Shown piece after piece: positions 23,255 through 34,972 of a stretch of 64,000 nt of DNA. The translations under genes were made by a program, and so were the position numbers. The DNA comes from Apiotrichum sp. Y4204. Its lineage: Eukaryota > Basidiomycota > Tremellomycetes > Trichosporonales > Trichosporonaceae. The notes beneath the pieces were generated by a model that saw only the letters and a program-made list of their open reading frames with translations, was not told where the DNA came from and did no database searches. The DNA is taken from assembly GCA_025531455.1 (NCBI GenBank), contig JAMYHL010000027.1, positions 434,001 to 498,000 on the forward strand, in the 5' to 3' direction. Position 1 is the first letter of the stretch. Each line of letters opens with the position of its first letter.

Positions 23255-23789
23255 CTAGGCCAAGTCGCGACGGTAGACGATCGAGCGCTTGCCTGCCGGA
23301 GCAGGCTGGCCGGTAGGGGCCGGAACGGCCTTTTTGTTGTTGAAGACCTGGCCGAGGGCGGAGACGATGGCGTTGGCGATGAGGTTGACGTCGACGCCAC
23401 CAATGGTGTTGGCGCCCTCGGTCTTGGCCAGCTGCTGCGCGACCGGCTGAGCACCGCTAGCGTTCATGCCACCCTGCTGCTGCTTGGGGTCGGACTCGGG
23501 CTCGCACTGCTCATCGGCACTCTCGGGCTGGGGCTGAGAAGACTCCTGCTGGTGAGCTGGCTGCTGCTGCTGGGAAACCGGGACGCCAGTGCTACCCATG
23601 CCGCCCTTCTGCTGCTTGGGGTCGGACTCGGGTTCGCATTGCTCGTCGTCACTAACCTGAGGCTGAGGCGGAGGCGTCTGCTGACCGACACCCTGGGGGT
23701 TGGTGTCCAGCATCGGGTTGTTCGACTGCTGGGGGCGGTACCGGCCGTGGCCGCCGCCGCCCTGCTGATGCTTGTGACGCTGACCGCCG

Positions 23790-23821
<32 letters not shown>

Positions 23822-24978
23822 CCACTTATTCCATTCCTTCTTGGGCTGAGTCGGCTGCTGCTGCTGCTCCTGAGGCTTCTGCTGCTCATGAGGCTTCTGC
23901 TGCTCCTGGGGCTTCGGCTGCTCCTGGGGCTTCTGCTGCTGCTGCTGCTGACCCTGCTGGTTCGTGCCCTGGGTAGGCTTCTGGTTGGTCTGTTCAGCCT
24001 GGCCGTCGAAGATATCGTCTTGGGCGCCGTCCTTCCAGCCGTAGCGGTCGTTGTACGAGGGAGGTCCGTCGTGGGCCATCTGGACGTTGGCGTTCTCGAC
24101 CTGGGAGAAGTAGAGCGGCTGCTTGGCCCCACTGCAGTCGCCCTCGCCGCAGCGAACGGGGGCCTTGGGTTTGGCGAGCTTGCGGTTGCCCGGGTTGGTG
24201 ACCTTGCAGCGGAAGCCGTTAAAGTACATCTCCTCGCCACCGGCCTCCTGGCCGTGGACCCAGCCCCACATGCAGTGGCATCCGCCGGGCGGGCACTCGG
24301 GAAGGCCGGCGGGAATCTGGAAGTCGGCATCAACATACCACGGGCTGCGGTGGTTGACACTGATGACGACAAAGTCCTCCTGCTTGATGGAGCGAACGTC
24401 CGAGTTGTAGGCAATGGCAATGGCCGAACCCTTGGTCTGGTCGGGGCCATGCTCGTGGCGCGACTTGGGGTCTTCGGGGCAAGCGTCGCCCTTGCCAGAG
24501 GGGTTGTTGCCCCACTTGGTGTACTCCTTCTTGCATGCGATCTGGGCGTGGGCGGTGCCGCCGGCGGGAAGCTCAAAGAACTTGCCGTCCTCTGTGTGAT
24601 GTTAGCGACGCGTGAGCTGAAAGGGGAGTAGAGACTGGGACAGAGCGGCAAGCAAGTGGTGCCTTTTGTCCCTCCCAGTCCCCCATTGTGTTGTTTTTCG
24701 TCCACTCACGAGGGGGCTTGTCAATCATTCCATGGAACCACCACTGGTCCTTTGGAGTCCAGTTGGGGAAACCAAGGGGATTGTAGCTCATATAGTCGTC
24801 AAAGCTGTGGACGAGTTAGCTGGCGGGAATCACGCAGACGGTTGTGCACTTGGGCCGGTGCTCGGTGCACAGTGCCTGTGCCACTTGCCACTCACCCATA
24901 CATCGAGGGGTCCCAGAAGGCGAGGTGGGCCGCCGCCGGGGCAGCCACAGCCGCGATAACACCGAGAGCGCGGAGCAT
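23255..24978 (-). CDS. secreted LPMO-like protein (AA14-type) with Gln/Asn-rich tail
   Basis: Exons 24896-24978, 24710-24804 and 23255-24591 (minus strand) give 504 aa. A signal peptide, MLRALGVIAAVAAPAAA, ends just before HLAFWDPSMYGFD. An N-terminal histidine after cleavage is the hallmark of the copper histidine brace of lytic polysaccharide monooxygenases, and the HxxxWxPSMYGF start resembles family AA14. A second conserved-looking histidine segment (SVNHRSPWYVDADF), cysteine-rich GCHCMWGWVHG and a candidate axial Tyr (EEMYFNGFRC) follow, so the catalytic domain spans residues 18 to about 270. The rest is a disordered tail: poly-Gln/Lys-Pro repeats, an Asn10 run, and two copies of EQCEPESDPKQQ. 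The family assignment is from memory of motif shape. Activity on xylan or other glycans is not shown. Confidence 0.75.
23790..23821 (-). repeat. trinucleotide repeat encoding poly-Asn
   Basis: (GTT)n on the plus strand encodes a run of about 10 Asn in the tail of the LPMO-like protein. It is a probable polymorphic microsatellite. Confidence 0.85.
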
Positions 24979-27771
24979 CGTGAGATGAGTTGTGGTAGAG
25001 ATTGGTATAGATAGGTAAGAGTTGGTTTGTAGCTGGTAGTCGACGTCGAGCCGAGTGTCGGGGCTTTAGAGCTTGAGGAGAGAGTCGGAGGTGGCGAGGA
25101 GGTGAGGTATGCGGATCAACCGAGGAGAGAACGAACGAAGGATGAACACGATCTGGCACCAGTCCAGTCTGTGAACACGGATAAGAAGAAGAGAATGGGT
25201 GTTGGGGAGGCGAGAATGGGGAGACAAGATGGGTGATAAGATGTGATGGATTATATACTCGCGCGATTTCTGGCCACCGGCTGCTGGGCGCCACTTGCTG
25301 TCCCATGTCCCAAACGGACGCTTGGCAAAGGAGGAGAGCTCGCAGAGGAGCGCAGAGCACAATGGGCGCTGCGCATGCATTTGCACACAGCTGGTCCTCG
25401 TCTGCACACTCATTCTCCGAGGCTCTCTGAGTGTGCCCAACCGCTCCAGCAAATCCAGCATCTCTCTCTCTCTCCTTCTGCCTCACGCGTCGAGAGGACG
25501 CCTCTGCGCTCTGCGCCTCTGCGCCTCTGTTTATGCTTCTCTCCTCAGCCTGTGTATCCTGCATGCTCTGCAAGTTGCAACGCACGCACGGGAGAGAGCA
25601 AAGCAATAGTGCTGCACCGCGGTGCCTCCCTTGCATCCGCCCAAAAGGCTTGGCATTTTCATTCAGTCCAGGATGGCCAGGGGGGAAGGAGTACGCACAT
25701 TCTCCACATTGCACGCGCGCGCGCCACACGGCGACTTTGTCTCCTATATCCCTAGGAACCAGCGCCTCCTCGCTCTGCCTCCCCCCAGCCTCTCTCGCGA
25801 GCAGCATGCATATCGCGTCCAGGCTCCAGAGCTTATAGTGGTCCAGGGGCACAGGGCACAGGGGCTTGGATAGAAAGGCTTCAGGACCACGAAAGGCGGG
25901 GCTGGACGAAGAGGAAAAAAACACGCTGCAACATTGTGAAACGCGCCGTTTTGGCCCCTTTGCTGCCTTTGCCTTGCTGCCGCCCGCGGATTCCAGCCAA
26001 CAAACACGTCCCCCAGAATGTCTCACCCATCCCTTGTCCTGTTGTTCTGTTGTCTCGTATCCATCTGCATCTGTGTATCCGTGCTTGCTGTCTGTGCGGA
26101 TCGATCGCATGCATCTATTGTGTATCCTGTGTCTAATGTGTGTGGATAAATCAGAAAAATATACACCTGATCGTCTGATACTGAAGGTGCCAAGTCTCCA
26201 AGTGTCCGGCGTCGCCAGCCACAGCCCGCCAGCCCGCCCGCATTTTCCCGTCCGCCCGCCATCACGACATGCTCTGCCCCAGTCGCACGCCAGTGAATTA
26301 ATCCGCGGAGCATCGGGAACGCCACTCTGTGTAGAGGCGCAGAGGTGCAGAGGGCGAAGAGCGGCTGGAGCGGGCAAACAGGGATCGTAGAGACCCGTAA
26401 GGCTTGATGGGAATCCGATGCACACCCAGTGCGCACAGTGCACACCAAAGGGGAGGGTAGGTCCATTCCCCCCTCTTTTCTCACTCCCGCAGAACGGTAC
26501 GGCCCAGAACAAGGTGTGTTTACGTGGTGCTTACCCGATATCGAACTCTTCCAATGCATGCATGCATACACCCCAGGCCCGAGGCCCGAGGCCCCCATAC
26601 CTTACATGCTGATGCCTGATGCTCTGATGAAGCTCCTTCCTACGCGGGGCACAGCTGCGTAGAGGCGGTACATACATTACCCTCACCCCGTTTGTTTCTG
26701 GTGACCCCCGTGAATCATATGCGACAACAAGAAGAAAGAGGAAAATCTCTGCGGAGCATGCGGAGCGCAATATGGTGATCATGCATGTCGAGTGTGCCGC
26801 ACACCGCGGGCTTGGCGTAATGATGTGCCCCGGAAGGATACATAGGCAGAGGTGCACCGGCGTGGCCTAGCCACTGTATCCCGGCATCGTCGTCGATCGG
26901 GGCTCTCTGGGCATGACGGTGTTGGTGGTGTTGCCCGCTGCGCGCTGCGCCGCAGCACATAACTCACATGGTGTATCTGCAAGCACATTTGAGCTTGTGA
27001 GGCCATGTGAGGCTTTCAGCTGCGCTGCTGCCATTTTCCAAGCTGCCCACAACAAGATCTGATCTCGAGTCCCAGGATCTGCAGAATCCAGTGTACATGC
27101 AAACTGCACTTCCTTGCTTTCTACCACGGTTACCTTGAGCAGTGCTCATAGCCCCAAGCACAAAGGGAAAGTCATCTAATGTCAAAGCACCAATGCGCCT
27201 TGTCCCTCACTGTCCCGCACACAGCCCAAAGGCCATGGCTTGGCATTACGGCAGCGCCCTTTTCTGGGTCGCATGTGAGATTTCTGTACGTAACGGAACT
27301 TGGAGGGGTGCAAGTCGGACCTCGTGTGCTTGTCATGTTGCGAGTGGGTGTTGCATGTTAAATTTTGCCTGTTGCAGGATGCGCATTGTGAGCGGCGGGG
27401 CTAAAAAGGTAGACCGCAAGAGCCAACAGCTGAGCAGCTGGCCCCCTGTTCAAGCCCAGTCGCTCGCGGAGTCCGGGGGTAACGGAGCGAGGTCGGTCAG
27501 GTGAGCAGCGAGGGAGAGTTGCCCAAGTGAGTCCGGGTCTGACTTAGGTCTGGGCGGTCTCGGGACGCCGTCCTCGGCGTGGTCGCGTCCCTCCGTCCCT
27601 CTGATACTACGATCGCAGGAACCGGGGTGTGCACAAGCGAAAAAGACGACGGCTGCGAGCTCTAACTTGGGCAAGGAAGTCCACGCGGGCTCGTTTTGGC
27701 ACGAGTCGAGTCCGTGGGTCCATGAGGATATGAGAAACAGTATCACGACATTCACGTACAAAGATCACGAC

Positions 27772-27798
27772 GGTCACGAAGGTCACGAGGGTCACGCG
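27772..27798. repeat. 9-bp direct repeat (GGTCACGAR), three copies
   Basis: GGTCACGA recurs at 27772 and 27781, with a variant at 27790. It is set in a region rich in TCACG words. Its function is unknown. Confidence 0.6.
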
Positions 27799-28003
27799 AC
27801 GTAACGAGAGGCACGTATCTTCTCACGTACATCTCACGATATCTCACATCATCTCACACCAGTGCGCCAGTGCCGGCTCCGCGTTAAACCCAATCCAACA
27901 AATCAAACCCAATCGCGCGCCGCTTGATGGAACATGAAACGCGGCCACAGTAGATGATTAAAAGAACTAAACCCAAATCTTGCAGACAACGTGCCGAGAG
28001 TTT

Positions 28004-28038
28004 CCACTCCGGCCACTCCGGCCACTCCGGCCACCCCG
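28004..28038. repeat. 9-bp tandem repeat (CCACTCCGG), about four copies
   Basis: Three exact copies of CCACTCCGG are followed by a degenerate fourth. It is a non-coding minisatellite. Confidence 0.75.
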
Positions 28039-29172
28039 AACGCCAGATGCCAAGCCCGTGTCGGGCGGTGTGCTCCCGAGATGCCGCAACATGCAGCCAG
28101 TGTCAAAGCTGTCCCATATGGCAGTGAGTCTGTTCATGGGAAAGAGGGGGTCGGATAGTATCCATTATCCATTATCCCGGATTACAATACACAGGGTGTC
28201 GCGGAAATCGTAAAATGAAAAAAAGGCCCGACCCGACCCCAAAAGAGGGGTCCATCAACTCTCCGAGCTCCCATACCCGCAACAGCTCCGCAGGTCTAAT
28301 GGAAAGGGGTACGGAATGGGGTGCTCAAGGATCGGAGGGTTGCCCATAACGCTAGTACTCTTTCTAGCGAACTGATCGTGGGTGGAGCACGATGGCACTT
28401 GTCAGTCTGCTGGCCACTGGTCGATCCCTCTGTTGTCGGCCGCAAGACTCCCAACCTCCAGTAAACCGCGTAGGACAAGACCCCACTTCTGACCGGCCAC
28501 GGCTCCACTCCAATACCGCCACCCCCTCCGACATTCCTCCGGATCTGACGCCAAAACCGACATGTCAGCCCAGCCGTGGCAGAGTGAGACGCCTGACACT
28601 GGCAGCGGTGATGGCTTGACGCGGCGGGGGGCGCCGACAGGCGACGGGGAACGGGGGACGGGGGACGCGTCGTGTGGCGTGCGGCGGAGGCCTCGGAGCC
28701 GCCCTGGGTGCTGGGAATGTTGGAGATCACGAATTCGCTCCCTGCTTCCTGTTCTGCCCACTGCGCATCTCAGATTTGTCTCAGCGATCGCGGATTGATG
28801 AGGCATGAGGCATGTCCGTCACCCGCGGCCACGGGCTGCGCGAGACATGTAAAACGGCGGAGTTAGGAGGTGGGGTGTTCTGATGCTGGAGGCTTTCTCG
28901 TAGCGAACACCTGGTCGCGGCCCTGGCCTGGCGGCTCGGTTCGGCACTGAGGGAATTCGGGCCAGTCGTCTTGAGATACTCAGTCTGGATACTGTCTCGT
29001 GTCTCGATAGCGTCTGATATTGTCTGCATAGCGACTATCATCGGATGCTCATCGTATCTTATCATCGCTGGTGTAGCACTTGTCGAGTATGTACAGTGTA
29101 ATGTCCAAATGAAACAAACAGAAGACCACAGGGACCACAGCAGACCACAGGCGTCAAACCTCGCACGCGACC

Positions 29173-30721
29173 CTACTCGTCATCATCGTCATCGCCATCC
29201 TCGGCCTCGTCCTCATCCTCCGCCGCGTCTTCACTCTCGTCATCGTCGTCTTGATCAGAGCTCCCTGCGCTCGTCAGCACCAACAAGACAGCTACGTTAC
29301 TCACCACCAGTGCTGTAGTCGGGGATTTGCACGACGCAGTCTCCCGCCGCGCGCGCCCACGCATCGTGACGACCGGGGCCAGCATGGATCGTGTACCGCC
29401 TGTTCCGATCCACCAGAGACTTGAAATGGACAGGCCAGTCGGACTGCGACAAACCCGCACGCTGCGTTATGAGGTCGAGGTTCATGGTCTTGAGCTTGCT
29501 GGTCGCGGAACGAGACGAAATATCCATGAGGAATGCGGCCATCAAATTTGGCGGGCTGGGAGGGGTTCCAACGAGGCAGACACGGCGCAGAGTCAAGGTC
29601 TTGAGAGTCGGTTCAAGCTGGGTCACCAGGGCTGTGAGCGTCGAGTACATAAACTCGCCGTGGCCAAGCTCCAGCACCTCTAGATGCGCGAGGCTCGGGG
29701 GAGGCGGCCGCGTTCGCTTGTCGCCCGTCTTGTCCGCTTCGCCTTTCCCGGTGTCGGCGTCTGTTGTCGCAGCACCGTTGGTCGCGATAGATGTAGTCGT
29801 TTCGCCCGAGGTGTCTGTCTCGTCCTTGCCCTTGGCTTCGCCGGCCAACCAAGACAACAAGTCCTCAGTGGCAAGTTGCGAGACCTTGAAGTTTAGTCTC
29901 AACCATGTCACGTTAGGAGTGGCATTCAGAAAGGCCATTAGGCCATAAAGTGGTGCTTGGCGATGAAATCCCGTCGGCCGCACATCCAGGTGGAGAACTC
30001 TGATGTTCTCGAGTAGCGGCGCGAGACTGGGAACCATGTAGAGCGCCGAGTCCGTTACGCCGGACCGCTTGAGAATGACCTCAAGGCGATTGAGCCGAGT
30101 CCCTGCCTCGGATGCCGCGAGGATGAGGTTCTGAAATAGACACGACGTCCAGTCGCTTGCGCCCCCATTGCTCGGCGGGATCATTCCAGGCCACCACCCA
30201 AACGTTTCATGAAAGGTCACCGTTCCAATTGAGCGCCACTTGCCGTCCGGACCGTCGCGGAAGCGTGTCATCGAGTTGTAGTCCCGTACATCGAGGGCGG
30301 TGACATTCGGCATCCCGCACAGTGCCTCGGCCACCATCCCGCGCCAGCTGCCAGTGTTGATGAGATATTGCTGGTCGTACCACGCGTTCATCGCCTCCAT
30401 GTCTCTGCCGTCAGAGGCGGCTGTAGCGGACAGGGGGGTCTCGACGCAGTCTGTCCCGAGCGAGAGGCGGCGCAGCGTCTGGGAAAAAGTCGGATGGCGC
30501 GAAATCGCCAGCAGCGACGTGAGCGACGGCGTGGTCACCATAAACTGCTTTTGCGTGAAGAACGCCTTGGCGAACAGGCCGCGGGTCCTGTGCTCGATGT
30601 GGTGGCATGAGAGGCGGAACTCGCCAAACTCGTGCGTCGTGAGGTGCTGCGCAATGCGAGCTAGAAGCTCGACGGGGAGGTGGGGTAGTTGGGCCCCGGC
30701 CTGAGGATCCTGCGAGGCCAT
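29173..30721 (-). CDS. F-box-like protein with acidic C-terminus
   Basis: Exons 29305-30721 and 29173-29264 (minus strand) give 502 aa. Residues 13-50 (LPHLPVELLARIAQHLTTHE and onward) have the LPxELLxxI shape of an F-box. Such proteins dock to Skp1 in SCF ubiquitin ligases. The rest contains leucine-rich spacing like the degenerate LRR region of fungal F-box proteins (for example LRRLSLGTD, LEVLELGHGEF, LKTLTLRRVCL). The small last exon encodes an extremely acidic tail of about 28 residues, mostly Asp and Glu. The frame stays open upstream to an ATG at 30940 through a hexanucleotide repeat. I chose the ATG at 30721 because it directly precedes the conserved part. The substrate is unknown. 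Confidence 0.75.
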
Positions 30722-30783
30722 TGCGGGACGGATAAGTGAGGTGCGTAGGAGAGATGTGGATGAGAATGAGAATGAGAAGAGAA

Positions 30784-30878
30784 GAGAATGAGAATGAGAA
30801 TGAGAATGAGAATGAGAATGAGAATGAGAATGAGAATGAGAATGAGAATGAGAATGAGAATGAGAATGAGAATGAGAA
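30784..30878. repeat. (GAGAAT)n hexanucleotide microsatellite in F-box leader
   Basis: About 16 uninterrupted copies of GAGAAT lie about 60-160 bp upstream of the F-box gene's start codon. Read on that gene's strand and frame they would encode alternating Ser-His. Because the unit is 6 bp, copy-number changes would keep the frame. Confidence 0.92.
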
Positions 30879-30940
30879 GGACGAGGATTAGGATGAGGAT
30901 GAGGATGAGAGGATGAATGTTTCACATAAACAACACACAA

Positions 30941-31629
30941 GAAGTGAAGGAACGTTGGAACCCGCTGGGTTGATCGGAGAGGGTTGACGAGGATCCAGTC
31001 AGTTCAGTCAGTCAAATACATGGGCCGATGGGCTTTTGTTTCAGGCAGCAGCGCTGATCCCGCGGGAATCCCCACCCCAAGGCGCGTCGCGCGGATCGTC
31101 CAGTCAACTTTGAGTCAACAAATCACAGTTGCTTCTGGTCTGGGGCCCCGTCTGCGCTGTTTCGTGGCGCTTTTTTCCTTGATTTTTTGATGATTTTTAC
31201 ATCTACCATGGATTCTTTTCTTGCTTTTCTGAGATCTGTTCATCACTTCGAGTCATAATGGTGAGCACTTGAGCACTTTTCGCTCACGCTGCTTGCTGGT
31301 GTCGTGGCTTGATGTGCGGAGTGTTTTGTGTTTTGATCACTCAGACAAGACCAGAGCGTTGGCGGGTAGACAGTTCTGTCCCAGTTTTGTTTTCTGGGCA
31401 AATAAGACAATGCATCATGATGTCCTATCACCTCTTCTGCTGGAGCATCCAGTTTGGTATAACACTATAAATGACTACTGGCACAGCCATTGATCGCGAC
31501 TTTCCCACAGGTGATAAAGCTTGGATTCCCCGGACCAGACACAGTACAGTCTTAGCGTGTATGAGATACGATATGGGATGGGTACTGTGATGTAGCTTCT
31601 CTATATGACAGGTTGTGTTCGGGCTGAAG
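30941..31629. other. gene-free interval
   Basis: This is the distal promoter side of the F-box gene, with a T-rich patch at about 31170-31200. No gene is supported. Confidence 0.3.
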
Positions 31630-32705
31630 TCATAGTACTATGGTATGTTGCACGGCGCTACTACGCTTAGATCTTAAGACAGGCATGAAGTCTGCTAGAC
31701 GTCGATCCAGAGTCGGCACCATCCGTCCCGGGCCATGCGGAGCGCCAAATGCGCCGAGTACCTTTTCACGCATGGCGACCAGCTCCGTCTTTTCCTCCTG
31801 GAGGGCGACGAGCACCGTATCCAGCGCCCCCTGGTAATCGCGCAACTTGTCGCGCTGGACCTCGCGCTGCGCCTCCGTGGCAGCCAGCTCGGCGCGGAGC
31901 CTGTTCAACTCTGACGACGCGTCCGCCAGCGCGGCAAGGTCCTCGCGGAGGGATAGCGAGACTAGCTCGAGCGCGAGGCTGCGATGACTGATTGCGAGAA
32001 AGGCAAGTTCCCAGCGGGTCACGGAGGAAGCCGTTCGAGGCGGCGTTCGGGCCCGGGTTTTCATCTTCCCCCGGCGAGAAAGATGATGCTGGCTCAGAGG
32101 TCATACCGAGCCCATCGACGAACGCCGACCCGCCCAGCAAGCGGCCCATGGGCGTCGAGGGGCGGTGTGTGGAGAGAACGGAAAGCGGGATGGGGGTAAC
32201 GTGGCTGAAGCGGTGCGCTCGGTTCTCGACTGCGCAGTCGGATTCGGCACCGGGGAAAGGCGAGGAGTGCCGCGAAAGAACGTCCTTTCGCGCCATCGGC
32301 CAAAGGCTCGCCTTGCACCCCCTTCACGGTTCCATTGGCGCCGTCGCTTCTCTCGACCTGCTCAATCTCAGCCAGGCTCGGGACACGGACGTCTGCCGTA
32401 TCTGGTCCTTCGGCAAGGACGGTCGGAGGGGGGTTCATCCCCGTCGGGGCGTCGATGACGAGGCCAATGGAGCGGGGCATGATCAACAAGCGGGCGGGGA
32501 CGTGGCGGCTCTTAGGGCGGCTCGTAGGGCCCACGGGTGTGTGGACGTGCAAGTTCGGGTGGGCGGGCAGGTGGGCGCGCGTTGCCGAGTGTGAAGGCCA
32601 CAAAGCGCGTTCTGGGGTAGTAGGGACAAGCTTGTGCGCTGGGGGCTCGGAGAAGACGGAGGGCTTGTCGCGAGGGACAATCGCGGTATTGTCTGGACTT
32701 CTCAT
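31630..32705 (-). CDS. hypothetical coiled-coil protein, splice model unresolved
   Basis: Three overlapping minus-strand frames each have a coding-like stretch. The first starts at 32705 and runs to about 32345 (Pro-rich, containing IGLVIDAPTGMNPPPT). The second covers about 32297-32030 (Ser/Pro-rich with GC-rich third positions). The third covers about 31990-31630 (ELNRLRAELAATEAQREVQR and onward), a convincing alpha-helical coiled coil ending in a stop at 31630. A 43-nt intron with a GTGAAG donor would join the first two, but I found no clean intron joining the second to the third. A direct 119-nt intron from the first frame to the third also keeps frame. It may be one spliced gene or a decayed one. 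No family recognised. Confidence 0.4.
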
Positions 32706-33745
32706 GGGCTGTGGCGGCGACTCGACGCTGTCGTCAGAATATCCGTTTTGTGCAGACTCACGCAGAGATATGGCTCGTGGGCATGGAGGTATACGGGGAC
32801 GAGTGTCTAGTCAGATAGGAGAGACAAGCGTCCTTCGGTTATGTACTCGGTAAGGATAAAAGGAAGAAGTGGGATCGGGATGGCAAACAATTCTCTCCGC
32901 TTGTTGATTCGAGGCAGCTCGTCAATGTGCTTTGAGGTTTGAAGCGAGCACGAGCTCTGGATGGGGAAGCTGGGATTGGGAGTTGGGAGTTAGTTGCAAC
33001 TGATGAGTACGAGGTCCTTTCGACCAATGCTAGATGTAAACGCTCGGCCAAGTCCAAATTGCTCGGACAGCAATCAGCCATGAAGACAATGGTTCTCCAG
33101 CTTACTTGATGAGCCACGCGCTCGATCCCCGCCGGCTCGTCCATTGTTCCCCCCGGTGAGCCGTGCGGCGCACGGAACAGGGAAGAATGTCGATGGTGGA
33201 TGAGGTGGTGCGCAGCCTGTGATCTTGTGACCTTGTGAGCTTGGCCTTGAATTTGTGAACTACGATATTTGCATTGACGACGCCTAGACTGCACCTGTTC
33301 TAGTCGTCAGTGGTCAGTGTCTTGTTCAGTCCACTCGGCGCGTTTGCAATGCTCGACACTGAACGCTCGGAGAGTATGAGGAGTATGAGGAGTATGAGTG
33401 GCGCAGGGGACGGAGGCCAAGATCAGCCATCCTTCCCGCATGAACTGTTGAGGATAGCAGCTCCGGTACTCCGGCGCTGACTTCGGCCTTGGACTGTAAA
33501 ACCGGTGTACGCGGCAGTGAACGACGTCGCCGCATGCGTTGGTCGCGTGTGGCTTCTTGTGATTAACACCTGGGGGCCGTCCACGATCTCCGCTGCTTGT
33601 CGGCCAAGCCCGACTCGCACGGACAAAGTGGAGCTCATAACCGGTTGTCGTCGACGACATGGACCACGGAAAGATATTTCCATGATCTCCATCCTGTCGA
33701 GTGTCTCTTTTTATTTTCATTCTCTCCATCAAGTCTACACTCACA
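32706..33745. other. divergent intergenic region
   Basis: It separates the unresolved minus-strand gene from the plus-strand dehydrogenase. The repeated GGAGTATGA near 33373-33401 is a short tandem repeat. No gene was seen. Confidence 0.35.
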
Positions 33746-34972
33746 ATGGCAGACATCCACACCGTCGCGGTCTTCGGCTCGGGCCTCATGGGCTCGGGCA
33801 TCGCGCAGACGATCGCGCAGGCAGGCATCAGGGTCAACCTCGCCGACGTGACCGACAAGGCGTTGCAGTGAGTAGTAGCGCAGCTGTTGCGCGGCGCGTT
33901 TCTTGTCCTTTCTTGTTCTTCATACTGATGGCAGACACGGCCTGGGGATCATCAAGAACTCGGTTACGCGCGTTGCGAAGAAGGTCGCGCCGGGGCAGGA
34001 GGAAGCGTTTGTGAAGCGCGTCATGGCGAATATCCACGCCACGACTGATCCGTGAGTGAGGAGAGCGCCAAACTGCCCCTCTAATCCCCAGCTCCACGGC
34101 GGTCAAGGATGCCGACCTCGTCATTGAGTCGATCGTTGAAAACCTCAAGCTCAAGCAGGACCTCTTTGCCGCCCTCGACAAGGTTGCCAAGTGAGTGACC
34201 TGAGACCCACCCCAGAGACTGACACCAGGCCGACCGCGCTCTTCGCAACCAACACGTCGGCCCTCCTCGTCAAGGAGGTGTCGGCCACCTGCTCGGCCGA
34301 GCGCAAAAAGCTGTGGGTTTGCGGAAACGGCAGAATCTGATGACAGGTTTGGCGGTCTCCACTTTTTCAACCGTGAGCATCCAGGAATCCACGAGTTTTC
34401 CTACTCCCAACGACCTCTGACTAATCCGCAGCGGTGCCGGTCATGAAGCTCGTCGAGGTGATCCGCACAGAGGAGACGTCTCCCGAGGCCTTTGACACGC
34501 TCTTCCAGTTTGGCGAGCGTATTGGCAAGGTCGCGGTGCGGTGCAAGGACACACCGGGGTTCATCGTCAACCGCCTGCTCATGCCGTACAACCGCGAGGC
34601 GTTTGCGATGGCCGAGCGTGGCGACGCGAGCGTAGAGGACATTGATAAGGCCATGATCCTCGGCGCGGGATACCCCATGGGACCGTTCCAGCTTGCCGAC
34701 TATGTCGGTCTCGGTGAGTGAGAGCGTGGGGCAGAAAGATTTACTCTTCCCCTCTTTGCTTCTCTTTAGATCTCCGCTGGATGCTAATCCCAGACACGTC
34801 AGTCATGGTCGGCGAGGGCTGGAAGAAGCGCGCAGAACAGGGATACATCCCCCAGGCGCTCGCGAGCGGACCGTCCAAGCTCGTGCAGGACCTCGTGGCG
34901 CAGGGCAACCTCGGGCGCAAGACGGGCAAAGGCTTTTACGACTACAAGAACGAGAAGAATAAGCTGCGCTAG
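33746..34972 (+). CDS. 3-hydroxyacyl-CoA (3-hydroxybutyryl-CoA) dehydrogenase
   Basis: NAD(P)-dependent enzyme interconverting 3-hydroxyacyl-CoA and 3-oxoacyl-CoA. Seven exons (33746-33867, 33935-34051, 34092-34190, 34229-34312, 34347-34372, 34432-34713, 34770-34972) give 310 aa, the normal length for the single-domain form. The Rossmann motif [17 protein letters not shown] is at residue 11. [12 protein letters not shown] and NTSAL follow, then the catalytic-histidine segment GGLHFFNP, which is split by an intron after a 26-nt exon. The C-terminal domain begins with [11 protein letters not shown] and includes [12 protein letters not shown]. No C-terminal peroxisomal signal is seen (ends NKLR). 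Its place beside ring-cleavage genes hints at use in aromatic catabolism, but fatty-acid or butanoate metabolism is equally possible. Confidence 0.9.

Larger units (their letters stand above)
24979..29172. other. long gene-free interval (4.2 kb)
   Basis: Many short open frames exist, but none shows a domain, plausible splice structure or consistent codon bias. It includes the LPMO-like gene promoter, 9-bp tandem repeats at 27772-27798 and 28004-28038, and short GAGGCCC repeats near 26575. No tRNA was found. Confidence 0.4.

Noticed and set aside
24830..26512. 560-codon minus-strand open frame overlapping the LPMO-like gene's first exon and promoter
   Set aside because: The translation is compositionally random with no domain. 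It overlaps the clear signal-peptide exon in another frame and shows no family resemblance.
27395..27485. Possible tRNA around GTTCAAGCCC near 27449
   Set aside because: No acceptor stem pairing could be found around it.
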